In this document: positions 1 through 8,843 of the stretch, piece after piece
How positions within the stretch are numbered: position 1 is the first letter of the stretch
Layout of the letters: each line of letters opens with the position of its first letter
NCBI RefSeq assembly: GCF_009834785.1
Contig: NZ_WUYX01000041.1
Coordinates: 32,279 to 96,278 of the forward strand
Length of the DNA: 64,000 bases
From: Natronorubrum halalkaliphilum
GTDB taxonomy: Archaea; Halobacteriota; Halobacteria; Halobacteriales; Natrialbaceae
Reading direction: 5' to 3'
The notes under the pieces: generated by a model
What the model saw: only the letters and a program-made list of their open reading frames with translations
Database searches by the model: none
What the model was told of the DNA's origin: nothing
Program-made: the position numbers and the translations under genes

Positions 1-228
1 CGCCGCGTTTGCCCCGATATCCGCTGTGACCGGTCTCACATCGATGACCCGGAACGCGTTTTCAAAGCCCTCGAACCGGACGGTCTCCAAACCACAGATT
101 AACTTCGCTCGAGTGAGACCGAGAGTCGTGAACCGAACGCACGGACTCGAGGACGCGGGCGAGCGCGACCGACGTCGCTCCTGGCCCCGATCCGATCCTC
201 GATCCGACGTTCACCCGCCCATCGAGCT
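1..228. other. Left edge, no confident gene
   Basis: No confident gene is seen before mutL. Two complementary frames leave the window at base 1. A leftward frame open from about base 90 reads a protein-like stretch after a TTG codon and could be the N terminus of a gene lying outside the window. A rightward frame ends in TAA at 100-102 and could be the tail of an upstream gene, for example mutS, which often precedes mutL in haloarchaea. Neither is long enough to decide. The A/T-richer stretch near 95-105 could hold the mutL promoter. Confidence 0.3.
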
Positions 229-2493
229 ATGACCGAAGACACACCACAGGACACCCACATCCACCAGCTAGACGAGGATACCGTCGCCCGCATTGCGGCC
301 GGCGAGGTCGTCGAGCGACCCGCCAGCGCGGTGAAGGAACTCGTCGAGAACAGTCTCGACGCCGACGCCGATACGGTCGACGTGACCGTCGAAGACGGCG
401 GTACCGAACTCATCCGAGTCGCCGACGACGGCCGCGGGATGAGCGAGGCCGACGTCCGCGCCGCCGTCCGCGAACACACGACGAGCAAGATCGACGGCCT
501 CGAGGATCTGGAATCCGGCGTCGCCACCCTCGGCTTCCGAGGCGAGGCGCTGCACACGATCGGTTCGGTCTCGCGGGTGACTATCGAGTCGCGACCTCGA
601 GACGGAGACGCGGCCGGCGGCGCAGGGACGAAACTCGTCTACGAGGGCGGCGAGGTGACGACCGTCGAACCGACGGGCTGTCCGGCGGGAACCATCGTCG
701 AGGTGGACGACCTTTTCTACAACACGCCGGCCCGACGCAAGTTCCTCAAGACGACGGCGACGGAGTTCGCCCACGTCAATCGCGTCGTCACGCGCTACGC
801 GCTCGCGAACCCGGGCGTGGCCGTCTCGCTGACCCACGACGGCCGCGAAATATTCTCGACGACCGGACAGGGTGATCTGCAGGCCGCCGTTCTGTCCGTC
901 TACGGCCGCGAAGTCGCCTCGGCGATGATCCCCGTCGAGGCCGAGGGTGACGACCTGCCACCGGGCCCCCTCGAGTCTGTCTCCGGCCTCGTCTCCCACC
1001 CCGAGACGAACCGCTCGAGTCGGGAGTACCTCGCTACCTACGTCAACGGGCGCGCCGTCACCGCCGACGCGATCCGCGAGGGGATCATGGGCGCGTACGG
1101 CACCCAACTCGGCGGCGACCGCTACCCGTTCGTCACGCTCTTCCTCGAGGTCCCCGGCGACGCCGTCGACGTGAACGTCCATCCCCGAAAGCGGGAAGTG
1201 CGGTTCGACGACGACGATGCCGTTCGCCGACAGGTCGACGCGGCCGTCGAATCGGCACTGCTCGAGCACGGCCTGCTACGCTCGCGGGCCCCGCGCGGGC
1301 GGTCGGCTCCCGACGAAGCGCGACTCGCTCCCGAGAGCACTCGAGGAACGGAGAACGGTTCTATCGACGAAATAACCGCGCGGGATCCCGATGATTCGCC
1401 ATCGGATACCGGCTCGAGCGCCGTGAACTCGGCTGCTACAGGCTCGAGTAACGAGGGCCCGAACGATACGGACCCGAGCGAGTCGGCACCCGCGGCCGAC
1501 GATGCCGACTCGAGCGTGTCGTCTCGGACCGATTCAAACTCGCGCCGCGAACCGGCCCACCACCAGTCGGTCGATGTCCGGGATAGCGGGGTCGCGGAGA
1601 CGGACGTCGATTCGACGGCCGACTCGGGCGGGGGCGGGACTGCGAGCGACCCTCCATCGTCCGATTCGAGTACCGGCGCATCCGACAGCCCGGACAGGAA
1701 CACCGACACGGCGACTGAGCCGGCGGCGACGCGTGGCGACTCGAGCCCGGATCGGGCTCGAGGGCGGGACCGAAACCAGGATCCAGGCCCGAATTCGGAC
1801 CAAAATCCAGACTCGGAACGCAAGTTCACCCCCGAGACCGAACAGCGAACCCTAACGGGCGAGGCCGCAACCGGCGACAGAAATGACTTCGACTCGCTGC
1901 CATCGCTGCGCGTGCTCGGGCAACTCGACGACACCTACCTCGTCTGCGAGACCGACGACGGACTCGCCCTGATCGACCAGCACGCCGCCGATGAGCGGGT
2001 GAACTACGAACGCCTGCAGCGGGCGTTCGCGGCCGACCCCGCGGCGCAGGCGCTGGCCTCGCCCGTCGAACTCGAGTTGACCGCCGTCGAGGCTGAGGCC
2101 TTCGAGAGCTACCGCGAGGCGCTCTCGCGGCTCGGTTTCTACGCCGACCGCATCGACGATCGGACGGTGGCCGTGACGACCGTTCCCGCCGTGTTCGAGG
2201 AGACGCTCGAGCCCGAGCGGGTTCGGGACGTGCTGGCGTCGTTTCTCGACGGCGACCGCGAGTCGGGCGCAGAGACGGTCGACGCGTTGGCCGACGAGTT
2301 TCTGGGTGATCTGGCGTGCTATCCCTCGATTACGGGCAATACGTCGCTGACGGAGGGATCGGTGGTCGACCTGCTCGCGGCGTTAGACGACTGCGAGAAC
2401 CCTTACGCCTGTCCGCACGGGCGACCGGTGATCGTCCGGTTCGACGAGCGCGAAATCGAGGATCGGTTCGAGCGGGATTACCCGGGTCAGTAG
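229..2493 (+). CDS. mutL: DNA mismatch repair protein MutL
   Basis: MutL is the ATP-dependent matchmaker of mismatch repair, acting with MutS. The 754-residue protein begins with a GHKL ATPase domain: NSLDA near residue 41, DDGRGM near 66 and GFRGEAL near 103. A long Ser/Asp/Glu-rich linker covers roughly residues 345-545. The C-terminal dimerisation/endonuclease domain carries the metal-binding motif DQHAADERVNYE from residue 583 (the DQHA-x2-E-x4-E pattern) and CPHGRP at 728. This marks a nicking-type MutL, as opposed to the E. coli type that works with MutH. The ATG at 229 is the only start that preserves the N-terminal ATPase sequence. No mutS is visible inside the window. Confidence 0.97.
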   Translation: MTEDTPQDTHIHQLDEDTVARIAAGEVVERPASAVKELVENSLDADADTVDVTVEDGGTELIRVADDGRGMSEADVRAAVREHTTSKIDGLEDLESGVATLGFRGEALHTIGSVSRVTIESRPRDGDAAGGAGTKLVYEGGEVTTVEPTGCPAGTIVEVDDLFYNTPARRKFLKTTATEFAHVNRVVTRYALANPGVAVSLTHDGREIFSTTGQGDLQAAVLSVYGREVASAMIPVEAEGDDLPPGPLESVSGLVSHPETNRSSREYLATYVNGRAVTADAIREGIMGAYGTQLGGDRYPFVTLFLEVPGDAVDVNVHPRKREVRFDDDDAVRRQVDAAVESALLEHGLLRSRAPRGRSAPDEARLAPESTRGTENGSIDEITARDPDDSPSDTGSSAVNSAATGSSNEGPNDTDPSESAPAADDADSSVSSRTDSNSRREPAHHQSVDVRDSGVAETDVDSTADSGGGGTASDPPSSDSSTGASDSPDRNTDTATEPAATRGDSSPDRARGRDRNQDPGPNSDQNPDSERKFTPETEQRTLTGEAATGDRNDFDSLPSLRVLGQLDDTYLVCETDDGLALIDQHAADERVNYERLQRAFAADPAAQALASPVELELTAVEAEAFESYREALSRLGFYADRIDDRTVAVTTVPAVFEETLEPERVRDVLASFLDGDRESGAETVDALADEFLGDLACYPSITGNTSLTEGSVVDLLAALDDCENPYACPHGRPVIVRFDEREIEDRFERDYPGQ

Positions 2494-2705
2494 GGGTATC
2501 GGAGCCGCTGAAACGATTTACACGACGATCGTGAAGTCGTCATGCGTCGGGTGGACGGTGACTTTCGGTGGCTGCTATCGTCCGCCAAGAGTACGGTCGA
2601 TCCGAACTGACTAACTGGCCGTACTGAACGCTGTCGATCGTCTCTGTGGCAGATATGGCTAATTCAAGCTGGCCGCTTAACTCCGTTTGGCGCGCAGAGC
2701 CAGCT

Positions 2706-2915
2706 ATGAACGTGCCCACCGATCGACTCTTGATAATGATCATCGTCGCGACCGGTTTCGCCGTCGTCGTCGGCGGCTGGGCGGCGTCCCTCGTCCACGC
2801 CGAGGCGACGGGGATGGCAGAGGTCGGGCTTCGAGTCGTAATCGCCGCTATCTTCTTCGCGATTCTACTCGGGTTCTGGCTCCTGTTTTCCGGTCTCGAC
2901 CGTAACACGGCCTAA
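2706..2915 (+). CDS. Small two-helix membrane protein
   Basis: A 69-residue protein with hydrophobic segments at about residues 8-28 and 43-62 and a short polar loop containing His and Glu. I do not recognise a family with a function. The ATG at 2706 was chosen because the sequence before it in the same frame lacks protein character. A T-rich tract follows the stop, and rtcA begins about 95 bases later. It is probably an integral membrane protein of unknown role. Confidence 0.7.
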   Translation: MNVPTDRLLIMIIVATGFAVVVGGWAASLVHAEATGMAEVGLRVVIAAIFFAILLGFWLLFSGLDRNTA

Positions 2916-2937
2916 TCGCTTCCGCCACGCTCTTTCG

Positions 2938-2947
2938 TTTTCTTTTT
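2938..2947 (+). terminator. T-rich tract after the small membrane gene
   Basis: A run of nine T in ten bases (TTTTCTTTTT) lies 23 bases after the stop at 2915. Oligo-T tracts without a strong hairpin are the usual archaeal intrinsic terminator. It separates this gene from rtcA. Confidence 0.45.
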
Positions 2948-3010
2948 CGAGCCGATTCCGCGAGCGCGAGTATCGCCACCGATACGCCCCTCGAGGCCGA
3001 ACTCATCCCC

Positions 3011-4126
3011 ATGACCGCCGTGCGCGAACTCGACGGCGCGAACGCGGGCGGACAGTTCGTTCGAACCGCGCTCACGCTCTCGGTGCTGAAGAACCGACCC
3101 GTTCGAATCGCGAACGTCCGCGGCGATCGGTCGACGCCCGGACTCCGCCACCAGCATCTGGCAGTTCTCGAGACGCTGGCCGAACTCTGCGACGCCGACG
3201 TGTCGGGAGCCGAACTCGGTGCCGAGACGATCGAGTTCGATCCCGGCCTCGAGTCGACCGCGGGGGCGAGCGACTGGCGCGGTCAGGGGCCGGGCAGACT
3301 CCCCGGCGGGGAGTACGCCGTCGATATCGGCACCGCCGGAAGCGCGACGCTGCTGTTCGACACCCTGTTGCCGCTCGCGTCGGTGCTCGAGTCGCAGCTG
3401 TCGGTGACGGTTACCGGCGGGACGGACGTGTCGTTCTCACCGCCGCTTGACTACTCGCGGCACGTCAAACTCCCGCTCCTGCGTCGGATCGGGCTCACGG
3501 CGGTGTACGAGGTCGACCGCCGGGGGTTCTTCCCCGATGGCGGGGGTCGGGTGACGCTTCACGTCGCCCCCTCCGAACTCGAGTCGATCGATCTCACCGA
3601 ACGCGGCCCGCTCGAGGGCGTCCGACTCTACTCGACCGAGTCGGAATCGCTCGCGGATCGGGACGTAGCCTTCCGACAAGCCGAAGGAGCCATCGAGCGA
3701 CTCGCACTGGAGGAGCACGGTCTCGAACTGCTCGAGCGTCGGGAAACCGCGGTCGCGAGTCCGTCCCCAGGGTCGGCGATCGTGCTCCGCGTCGATCACG
3801 GAACGGGGATCGCGGGCTTTGCGGCGCTGGGCGAGCGGGGAAAACCGGCCGAGCGCGTCGGCGAGGACGCGGCCGACGCGGCGAATCGATTTCTCGAGGA
3901 TGCGGCCGACCAGCCGGCCCCGGTCGACAGACACACGGCCGATCAGTTGCTCGTCTATCTCGCGCTCGAGGGCGGCCGCGTCCGAATTCCCGCCGTGACC
4001 GACCACGTCGTCTCGAGTTGCGAGTTGCTCGCCGAGTTCGGTGCATCGGTCGAAATCGAACGCACTGACGCGCCCGCGGACGACGAACCGGCGCTCGTCG
4101 CAGTCGATTCGCCGATCGACCTGTAG
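3011..4126 (+). CDS. rtcA: RNA 3'-terminal phosphate cyclase RtcA
   Basis: RtcA converts RNA 3'-phosphate ends to 2',3'-cyclic phosphates using ATP, through a histidine-AMP intermediate. The 371-residue protein has the family N terminus (ELDG followed by GGQFVRTAL), the central GGTDVSFSPP segment near residue 137, and the C-terminal DRHTADQLLVYLA motif in which His308 is the expected adenylylated nucleophile. Length and motif order match archaeal RtcA. There is no rtcB ligase next to it. The next gene, kdgK, follows after 132 bases and is probably transcribed separately. Confidence 0.95.
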   Translation: MTAVRELDGANAGGQFVRTALTLSVLKNRPVRIANVRGDRSTPGLRHQHLAVLETLAELCDADVSGAELGAETIEFDPGLESTAGASDWRGQGPGRLPGGEYAVDIGTAGSATLLFDTLLPLASVLESQLSVTVTGGTDVSFSPPLDYSRHVKLPLLRRIGLTAVYEVDRRGFFPDGGGRVTLHVAPSELESIDLTERGPLEGVRLYSTESESLADRDVAFRQAEGAIERLALEEHGLELLERRETAVASPSPGSAIVLRVDHGTGIAGFAALGERGKPAERVGEDAADAANRFLEDAADQPAPVDRHTADQLLVYLALEGGRVRIPAVTDHVVSSCELLAEFGASVEIERTDAPADDEPALVAVDSPIDL

Positions 4127-4258
4127 CCGGAGGCGGTCGCGTCTCCCGCGAACGTGACGGACGTTCGACAGACCGCCACAACTTATGCCACAGCCGTTCG
4201 TTGGGTCGAGCATGGCTGACGTAGACACCTGCAGTGATCCGGTCTGGAGGGCCGAGCC

Positions 4259-5212
4259 GTGAGTGACATCGTCACCTTCGGCGAGACGATGTTGCGGCTC
4301 TCGCCGCCGGCAAACGAGCGACTCGAGGACGTCGACGAGTTCGAGGTTCGTGCGGCCGGGGCGGAGAGCAACGTTGCGATCGCCGCCCAGCGACTGGGAG
4401 CGACGGCGACCTGGCTGTCGAAAATTCCGGAGACGCCGCTCGGCCGGCGCGTCGTCGGCGAACTCCGCCAGCACGGGATCGAGACCGACGTCGTCTGGAG
4501 CCACCGCGGTCGACAGGGAACCTACTATCTGGAGCGAGGGGGCAAGCCGCGGGGAACGAACGTGATCTACGATCGGGAACACACCGCGATTTCGACGGCG
4601 GAGGCCCGCGAGTTCGACGCCGACCGCATCAAGGACGCTCGCGTCTTCTTTACGTCCGGGATCACGCCGGCGCTCTCCTCGACCCTGCGAGAGACGACGG
4701 CGAACCTGCTCAACGCGGCCAGACAGGGCGGGACGACGACCGCTTTCGACTTCAACTATCGGCGCAAGCTCTGGTCGCCCGAGGAGGCGCGGGAAACGCT
4801 GACGAGACTGTTTCCGGGCATCGACGTACTCGTTATCGCCGCCCGAGACGCCCGGACTGTCCTCGGCTTCGAGGGCGACCCGCGACAGCTCGCGCACAAA
4901 CTCGGCTCGCAGTACGACTTCACGACCGTCGTCGTCACCCGCGGCTCCGAGGGCGCAGTGGGCTGGCACGACAGCGTCGTCCACGACCAGGACGCCTACG
5001 AGACGGAAACCGTCTCCCCCATCGGCACCGGCGACGCCTTCACCGGCGCGTTCATCGCTCGCCGCCTCCACGGCGACGACGTCCCCAAGGCCCTCGAGTA
5101 CGCCGCGGCGACGGCCGCGCTCAAGCGGACCATCCCCGGCGACGTCGCGCGGGTTTCCAAGGAAGAAGTCGACGCTATCGTCAAGGAGGGCGGGACGGAG
5201 ATTTCCCGGTAA
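4259..5212 (+). CDS. kdgK: 2-keto-3-deoxygluconate kinase (PfkB family)
   Basis: A 317-residue sugar kinase of the PfkB/ribokinase fold. The N-terminal TFGETMLRL and GAESNVAIAAQRLG segments bind the sugar, and GTGDAFTGAF near residue 256 is the PfkB signature with catalytic Asp259. The haloarchaeal semi-phosphorylative Entner-Doudoroff route needs a KDG kinase, and the FNYRRKLW segment with its preceding Asp fits KDG kinases better than ribokinase or fructokinase. The start is GTG at 4259, directly before the beta strand that opens the fold. Substrate assignment is inference, since other ketose kinases share these motifs. Confidence 0.88.
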   Translation: MSDIVTFGETMLRLSPPANERLEDVDEFEVRAAGAESNVAIAAQRLGATATWLSKIPETPLGRRVVGELRQHGIETDVVWSHRGRQGTYYLERGGKPRGTNVIYDREHTAISTAEAREFDADRIKDARVFFTSGITPALSSTLRETTANLLNAARQGGTTTAFDFNYRRKLWSPEEARETLTRLFPGIDVLVIAARDARTVLGFEGDPRQLAHKLGSQYDFTTVVVTRGSEGAVGWHDSVVHDQDAYETETVSPIGTGDAFTGAFIARRLHGDDVPKALEYAAATAALKRTIPGDVARVSKEEVDAIVKEGGTEISR

Positions 5213-5274
5213 GCGGCATTCAACGCTTCGTACGGTCGAAATTGGGCGGGCGGTACGACTCGAGTAGTCGCCTG

Positions 5275-5356
5275 ATACGGTTTACTGTAGTCAATGACCG
5301 CCGATCATCGACCCCGTCCCTGGTGATCGGCGGTAACTAGTTACAGCAATCCGTAT
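5275..5356 (+). repeat. Stop-associated palindromic repeat, copy A
   Basis: An 82-base element running from ATACGGTTTACTGTA to TTACAGCAATCCGTAT. The ends are inverted repeats of each other (12 of 15 or better). The centre is a perfect 10-base stem, 5298-5307 with 5324-5333, of the CCGCCGATC type. It lies 62 bases after kdgK. It is preceded by TG, so a TGA is present at 5273-5275, but this is not the kdgK stop. Six related copies occur in this window. Confidence 0.85.
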
Positions 5357-5414
5357 GAGAGGCGGGTGATCCGGGTGCCAGCCGAGACAGTTTGACGGAT
5401 TTGTCAGAACTTCT

Positions 5415-5420
5415 TTTATA
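5415..5420 (+). promoter_or_regulatory. TATA box of the PGF-CTERM protein gene
   Basis: TTTATA, preceded by CTTC, lies 25-30 bases before the ATG at 5445. This is the archaeal TATA-box spacing for a leaderless or short-leader transcript. Confidence 0.6.
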
Positions 5421-5444
5421 AGACTCTCCGAAATTCGGGGTACG

Positions 5445-6701
5445 ATGAATCGAGGTGTTACGCTCGTCGTTGCACTGCTCGTGGTCACCAGCGCCGCCGG
5501 AATGGCGATGGGGGCCAGTGCAGGTGCGACGACGCCGACCGAATCGGAAGCGAGTACGAACAATCAAGGAAGCGAAGCGTACGCCGGTGCACACATCGCG
5601 TTCGACGTCGAGAGTAACGCGATCGCTGACTACCAGATCGGCGGCGAGGAGACCTTCTCCTCGGTCGCCGTCCAGTCTCAGAGCGAGACTGAGACCGAGG
5701 CCGGTCTCGGCGCTGACGTCGACCTCGAGACGATGACGACGCTCGAGGCTGCCGACCTCTCGCTCGCCGCACAGTCACGGACGAACGCGCAGGTGGAGGC
5801 CCAGAGCGGTGCGACGCTCTCTGCCCACGACACCGAACGCGGAACCCTCGTCGTCGAGAGCGGCGGCGAAGACCAGTACGTGAAGGCGGAACTCGGCGCC
5901 GGCGCAACGGCGTCGGACGACGGTGACCGCGTTCGCGTCGAAACTGACGGTCACGAGGGCACGTTCATCGTCGTCGGCGACGGTGAAGTGACCGTCAACA
6001 GCGAGGGCGACGTGACCGCCGACCTCGAGGCCGACTCGACGCTGGCGTTCCGTGCGTATGCGGACGGCGAGCGCGACGAGAACGCCGAGTACGAGGAGTC
6101 GCTGATCGCCGACGGGAACGCGGCAGTCGAGGTCCACGTCGATCAGCGCGACGGCGAGGCGGTCGCCGACGTGGCTACCTACGGGCAGGAAACCAGCGCT
6201 GCGGTCTCCCAGGAGACCCAGAATCGGGTCGACGTGACCGTCGACCGCGCCGTCCACGAGGGAACGGTCGTCGTGACGACCGTCTCGGAGGAGGCCGTTG
6301 GAAGCGTCGAGGATCTCGAGGTCCGCGTCGACGGCGAGGCCGCGGCCGAAGCCGCCTCGCAGACCGAACTCGAAGGGGCGATCGGCGGCGACGAGTCGCG
6401 GTATCTGGTCGCCCAGCAGGCCGATGCGTCCGCCGAGGCGACGCTCTACATCGCGATCAATCACTTCTCCGAGCGAACGGCGACGATCGACGGGAGCGAC
6501 GACGGCGATGAGACGAGCGGCGATACCGACGCGGCGGGCGATGACGCCGACGAAACTGACGCGGAAGATAGCGACGAATCGGACGACGCGGACGGCGAAG
6601 AGGGCGACGACGCGGGTGCCGGCGACAGCGTGCCCGGCTTCGGCGTGGGCGCGGCGCTCGTCGCGCTGCTCGGTATCGCAGCCGCACGCGTCCACCACTG
6701 A
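5445..6701 (+). CDS. Secreted acidic surface protein with PGF-CTERM anchor
   Basis: A 418-residue exported protein of unknown function. It has a Sec-type signal (charged MNR, hydrophobic core to about residue 22, Ala-rich cleavage region) and a long beta-rich, very acidic ectodomain. A low-complexity Asp/Glu/Ser/Gly stalk covers about residues 345-393, then PGFG at 397 is followed by a hydrophobic helix and a short basic end. This tripartite tail is the PGF-CTERM signal, which in haloarchaea is cut by archaeosortase A and replaced by a lipid anchor. The Thr/Ser/Asp-rich stalk is probably glycosylated. No enzymatic motif is visible, so a surface-layer-associated role is inference. Confidence 0.85.
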   Translation: MNRGVTLVVALLVVTSAAGMAMGASAGATTPTESEASTNNQGSEAYAGAHIAFDVESNAIADYQIGGEETFSSVAVQSQSETETEAGLGADVDLETMTTLEAADLSLAAQSRTNAQVEAQSGATLSAHDTERGTLVVESGGEDQYVKAELGAGATASDDGDRVRVETDGHEGTFIVVGDGEVTVNSEGDVTADLEADSTLAFRAYADGERDENAEYEESLIADGNAAVEVHVDQRDGEAVADVATYGQETSAAVSQETQNRVDVTVDRAVHEGTVVVTTVSEEAVGSVEDLEVRVDGEAAAEAASQTELEGAIGGDESRYLVAQQADASAEATLYIAINHFSERTATIDGSDDGDETSGDTDAAGDDADETDAEDSDESDDADGEEGDDAGAGDSVPGFGVGAALVALLGIAAARVHH

Positions 6702-6799
6702 CCCGTCGACCTCCGCACTTTCGTGAGTTCGCGATTTCCGATCTCGCAGAACGTCCGTTTCGGACGAACGCCTTTTTGTATCGACGCTGTACCACGGCT

Positions 6800-8260
6800 A
6801 TGGTACACGTTGCGATCGTCGGCGCGTACGGCAGCGCGGGCGTTGCCGTCGCCGACGAACTGCTCGAACGTGCCGACGATTTCGACACTCCGCTCGAACT
6901 GACGCTGATCGACGACGGCGATCCCGGCGGCGGACTCTGTATCCTCCGCGGCTGCATGCCGAGCAAGGACGTGCTCTCGGCCGGCAAGCACCGCTATCAG
7001 GCGCGTCACGACGACCGTCTCGAGGGCGTCCCCGAGGTCGATCCCGAGGCTGTCGTCGCCCGGAAGGACGAGCACGTTTCCGGGTTCGCCGAGCATCGAC
7101 GGAGCCACGTGCACGGCCTCGCCGAGCGCGAGGACGTGGAACTCGTTCGCGAGACGGCCCGATTCGTCGACGACAGGCTGCTCGAGGTCGGCGAGCGACG
7201 GATCGGTCCCGACTACGTCGTGATCGCAACCGGTTCCGTACCCAACATTCCCGACCTTCCGGGCATCGAGGGGGTTTCGCCCCGGACGAGTGCGGACGTC
7301 CTCGACGCGACCTCGTTTCCCGACTCGGCCGTCGTGATGGGCCACGGCTACATCAGTCTCGAACTCGGCCCCTACCTCAGCGAGGTCGGCGGCGTCGACC
7401 TTACCGTGATCGAACACGACGACCGTCCGTTAGACGAGATGGAACCGGCCTACGGCGAAACGCTGCTCGACCTCTACCGGGACCAGTTCGATATCGAGGT
7501 ACTGAGGAACACTGACGAGCGGCGCGTCGAATCGACCGCCGACGGGGGAGTTTCCGTGCTCGTCGATCAGCACGGCGAGGAACGCACCATCGAGGCCGAC
7601 GAACTGTACTGTTTTACCGGTAGACGGCCCAATCTCGACGGATTGGGACTCGAGCGAACGCGACTCGAGCCCGAAGACGGCTGGACCGAGTCGACGATGC
7701 AGGCGGTCGACGACGACCGCGTGTTCGTCGTGGGCGACGCCAACGGCCGCGAACCGATCCTGCACGTCGCCAAAGAACAGGGGGTTGCGGCCGCCGAAAA
7801 CGTCGTGAATCACGCGACAGGCGAGGACCTCGAGCCCTACACGAACGTCCCCCACCACGTCATCTTCTCGGGGCTCGGCACGTATCCGTTCGCCCGTCTC
7901 GGTCACACGCCCGCGACGGCCGCCGAGTCGGATATGGAGTCCATCGTCGTCACCCGCGAGGCGTCCTCGGACGGCGTGTTCAAGACGAAAAACCACCCCG
8001 AAGGGCGGGCGACGCTGATCGTCGACGCCGACGACGGTAGCGTGATCGGCTTTCAGGGCCTACACCTCCACGCCGACGTGATGGCGAAGACGATGCAGGT
8101 CGTCGTCGAGATGCGACTCGACGTGCGCGAGGTACCCGATCGGGCGTATCACCCCACGACGCCCGAAATCCTCGACGGCCTGTTCCGAGACGCCTGTGCC
8201 GAACTCGCGGATCGACAGGAGTGTGTCGGGAGCGATGATTCGCGCGATATGGCGCTGTAA
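6800..8260 (+). CDS. Flavoprotein pyridine-nucleotide disulfide oxidoreductase
   Basis: A 486-residue member of the dihydrolipoamide dehydrogenase / mercuric reductase family. The redox-active pair is Cys47-x4-Cys52 in GGLCILRGCMPSK, and the C-terminal catalytic dyad is visible as His451-Pro-Thr with Glu456. The first dinucleotide-binding loop (GAYGSAG) and the second (GHGYIS) both depart from the usual GxGxxG spacing, so this is a divergent branch. No lipoyl or mercury-binding partner gene is nearby, so the substrate is unknown. The ATG at 6800 was preferred to a start eight codons earlier because it sits at the beta strand opening the FAD fold and lies about 25 bases after a CTTTTTGTA promoter element. 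Confidence 0.9.
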   Translation: MVHVAIVGAYGSAGVAVADELLERADDFDTPLELTLIDDGDPGGGLCILRGCMPSKDVLSAGKHRYQARHDDRLEGVPEVDPEAVVARKDEHVSGFAEHRRSHVHGLAEREDVELVRETARFVDDRLLEVGERRIGPDYVVIATGSVPNIPDLPGIEGVSPRTSADVLDATSFPDSAVVMGHGYISLELGPYLSEVGGVDLTVIEHDDRPLDEMEPAYGETLLDLYRDQFDIEVLRNTDERRVESTADGGVSVLVDQHGEERTIEADELYCFTGRRPNLDGLGLERTRLEPEDGWTESTMQAVDDDRVFVVGDANGREPILHVAKEQGVAAAENVVNHATGEDLEPYTNVPHHVIFSGLGTYPFARLGHTPATAAESDMESIVVTREASSDGVFKTKNHPEGRATLIVDADDGSVIGFQGLHLHADVMAKTMQVVVEMRLDVREVPDRAYHPTTPEILDGLFRDACAELADRQECVGSDDSRDMAL

Positions 8261-8287
8261 CGCCGTGCTATCACGGATCCAGAAATC

Positions 8288-8293
8288 TTTATG
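8288..8293 (+). promoter_or_regulatory. TATA box of the Hsp20 gene
   Basis: TTTATG, preceded by AAATC, sits 32-37 bases before the ATG at 8325. It fits a haloarchaeal core promoter with a short leader and supports choosing the start at 8325 over in-frame codons further upstream. Confidence 0.55.
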
Positions 8294-8324
8294 CTTCTTC
8301 GTGGCCTATCTTCCTCGATCATTC

Positions 8325-8843
8325 ATGAGCCCCTTTGACGACATGGACCGCATGTTCCGCGAGATGGACCGCACGTTTGCGCAACTCCGCTCCGCCTGGC
8401 TGACCGAGTTCGGCACGCCGCGGGCTGGACCTGCACTCGAGAGCGGTTCCGGTTCCGATTCCGACTTCGATTCCGATCATGATTCCGCTCTCGCCAACGA
8501 CGTGATGGGCCGACCGATTGCCGGTCACGACACGATCGCCACCCTCGAGGACGAGGGTGACGCGTACGTCTACGTCATGGATCTCCCGGGCTTCGAGAAG
8601 ACGGATATCGATCTCACGTTCGACGACGGACTGCTGGCGATTCGCGCCCACACGGATGTCGAGAACAGCGTCGACACCCACCGCACCGTTCGATCACGCC
8701 GGGTCAGCCGACAGATTCCGCTCCGGAAGGACATCGTCGCCGACGAGATCACGGCGACTTACCACAACGGCGTCCTCGAGGTCCACCTCCCGATCGTCGA
8801 GGACGACCAGGAGGATCACCGACACCGAATCGACATCGAGTGA
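8325..8843 (+). CDS. Hsp20 / alpha-crystallin small heat-shock protein
   Basis: A 172-residue ATP-independent holdase chaperone. The N-terminal arm carries a Ser/Asp-rich low-complexity stretch near residues 42-55. The alpha-crystallin domain covers about residues 70-165, with DLPGFEKTDIDL and the closing GVLEVHLP that replaces the usual GVLTV/I element. The C-terminal IxI/V anchor motif is not clearly present after residue 165, which may limit oligomer size. The gene stands alone and has its own promoter. Family assignment is firm and the client range is unknown. Confidence 0.92.
   Translation: MSPFDDMDRMFREMDRTFAQLRSAWLTEFGTPRAGPALESGSGSDSDFDSDHDSALANDVMGRPIAGHDTIATLEDEGDAYVYVMDLPGFEKTDIDLTFDDGLLAIRAHTDVENSVDTHRTVRSRRVSRQIPLRKDIVADEITATYHNGVLEVHLPIVEDDQEDHRHRIDIE

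Noticed and set aside
3437..5071. A 544-codon open frame on the minus strand opposite rtcA and kdgK.
   Set aside because: It is the antisense shadow of two well-conserved genes, has no motifs, and such long antisense frames are expected in GC-rich codon-biased DNA.
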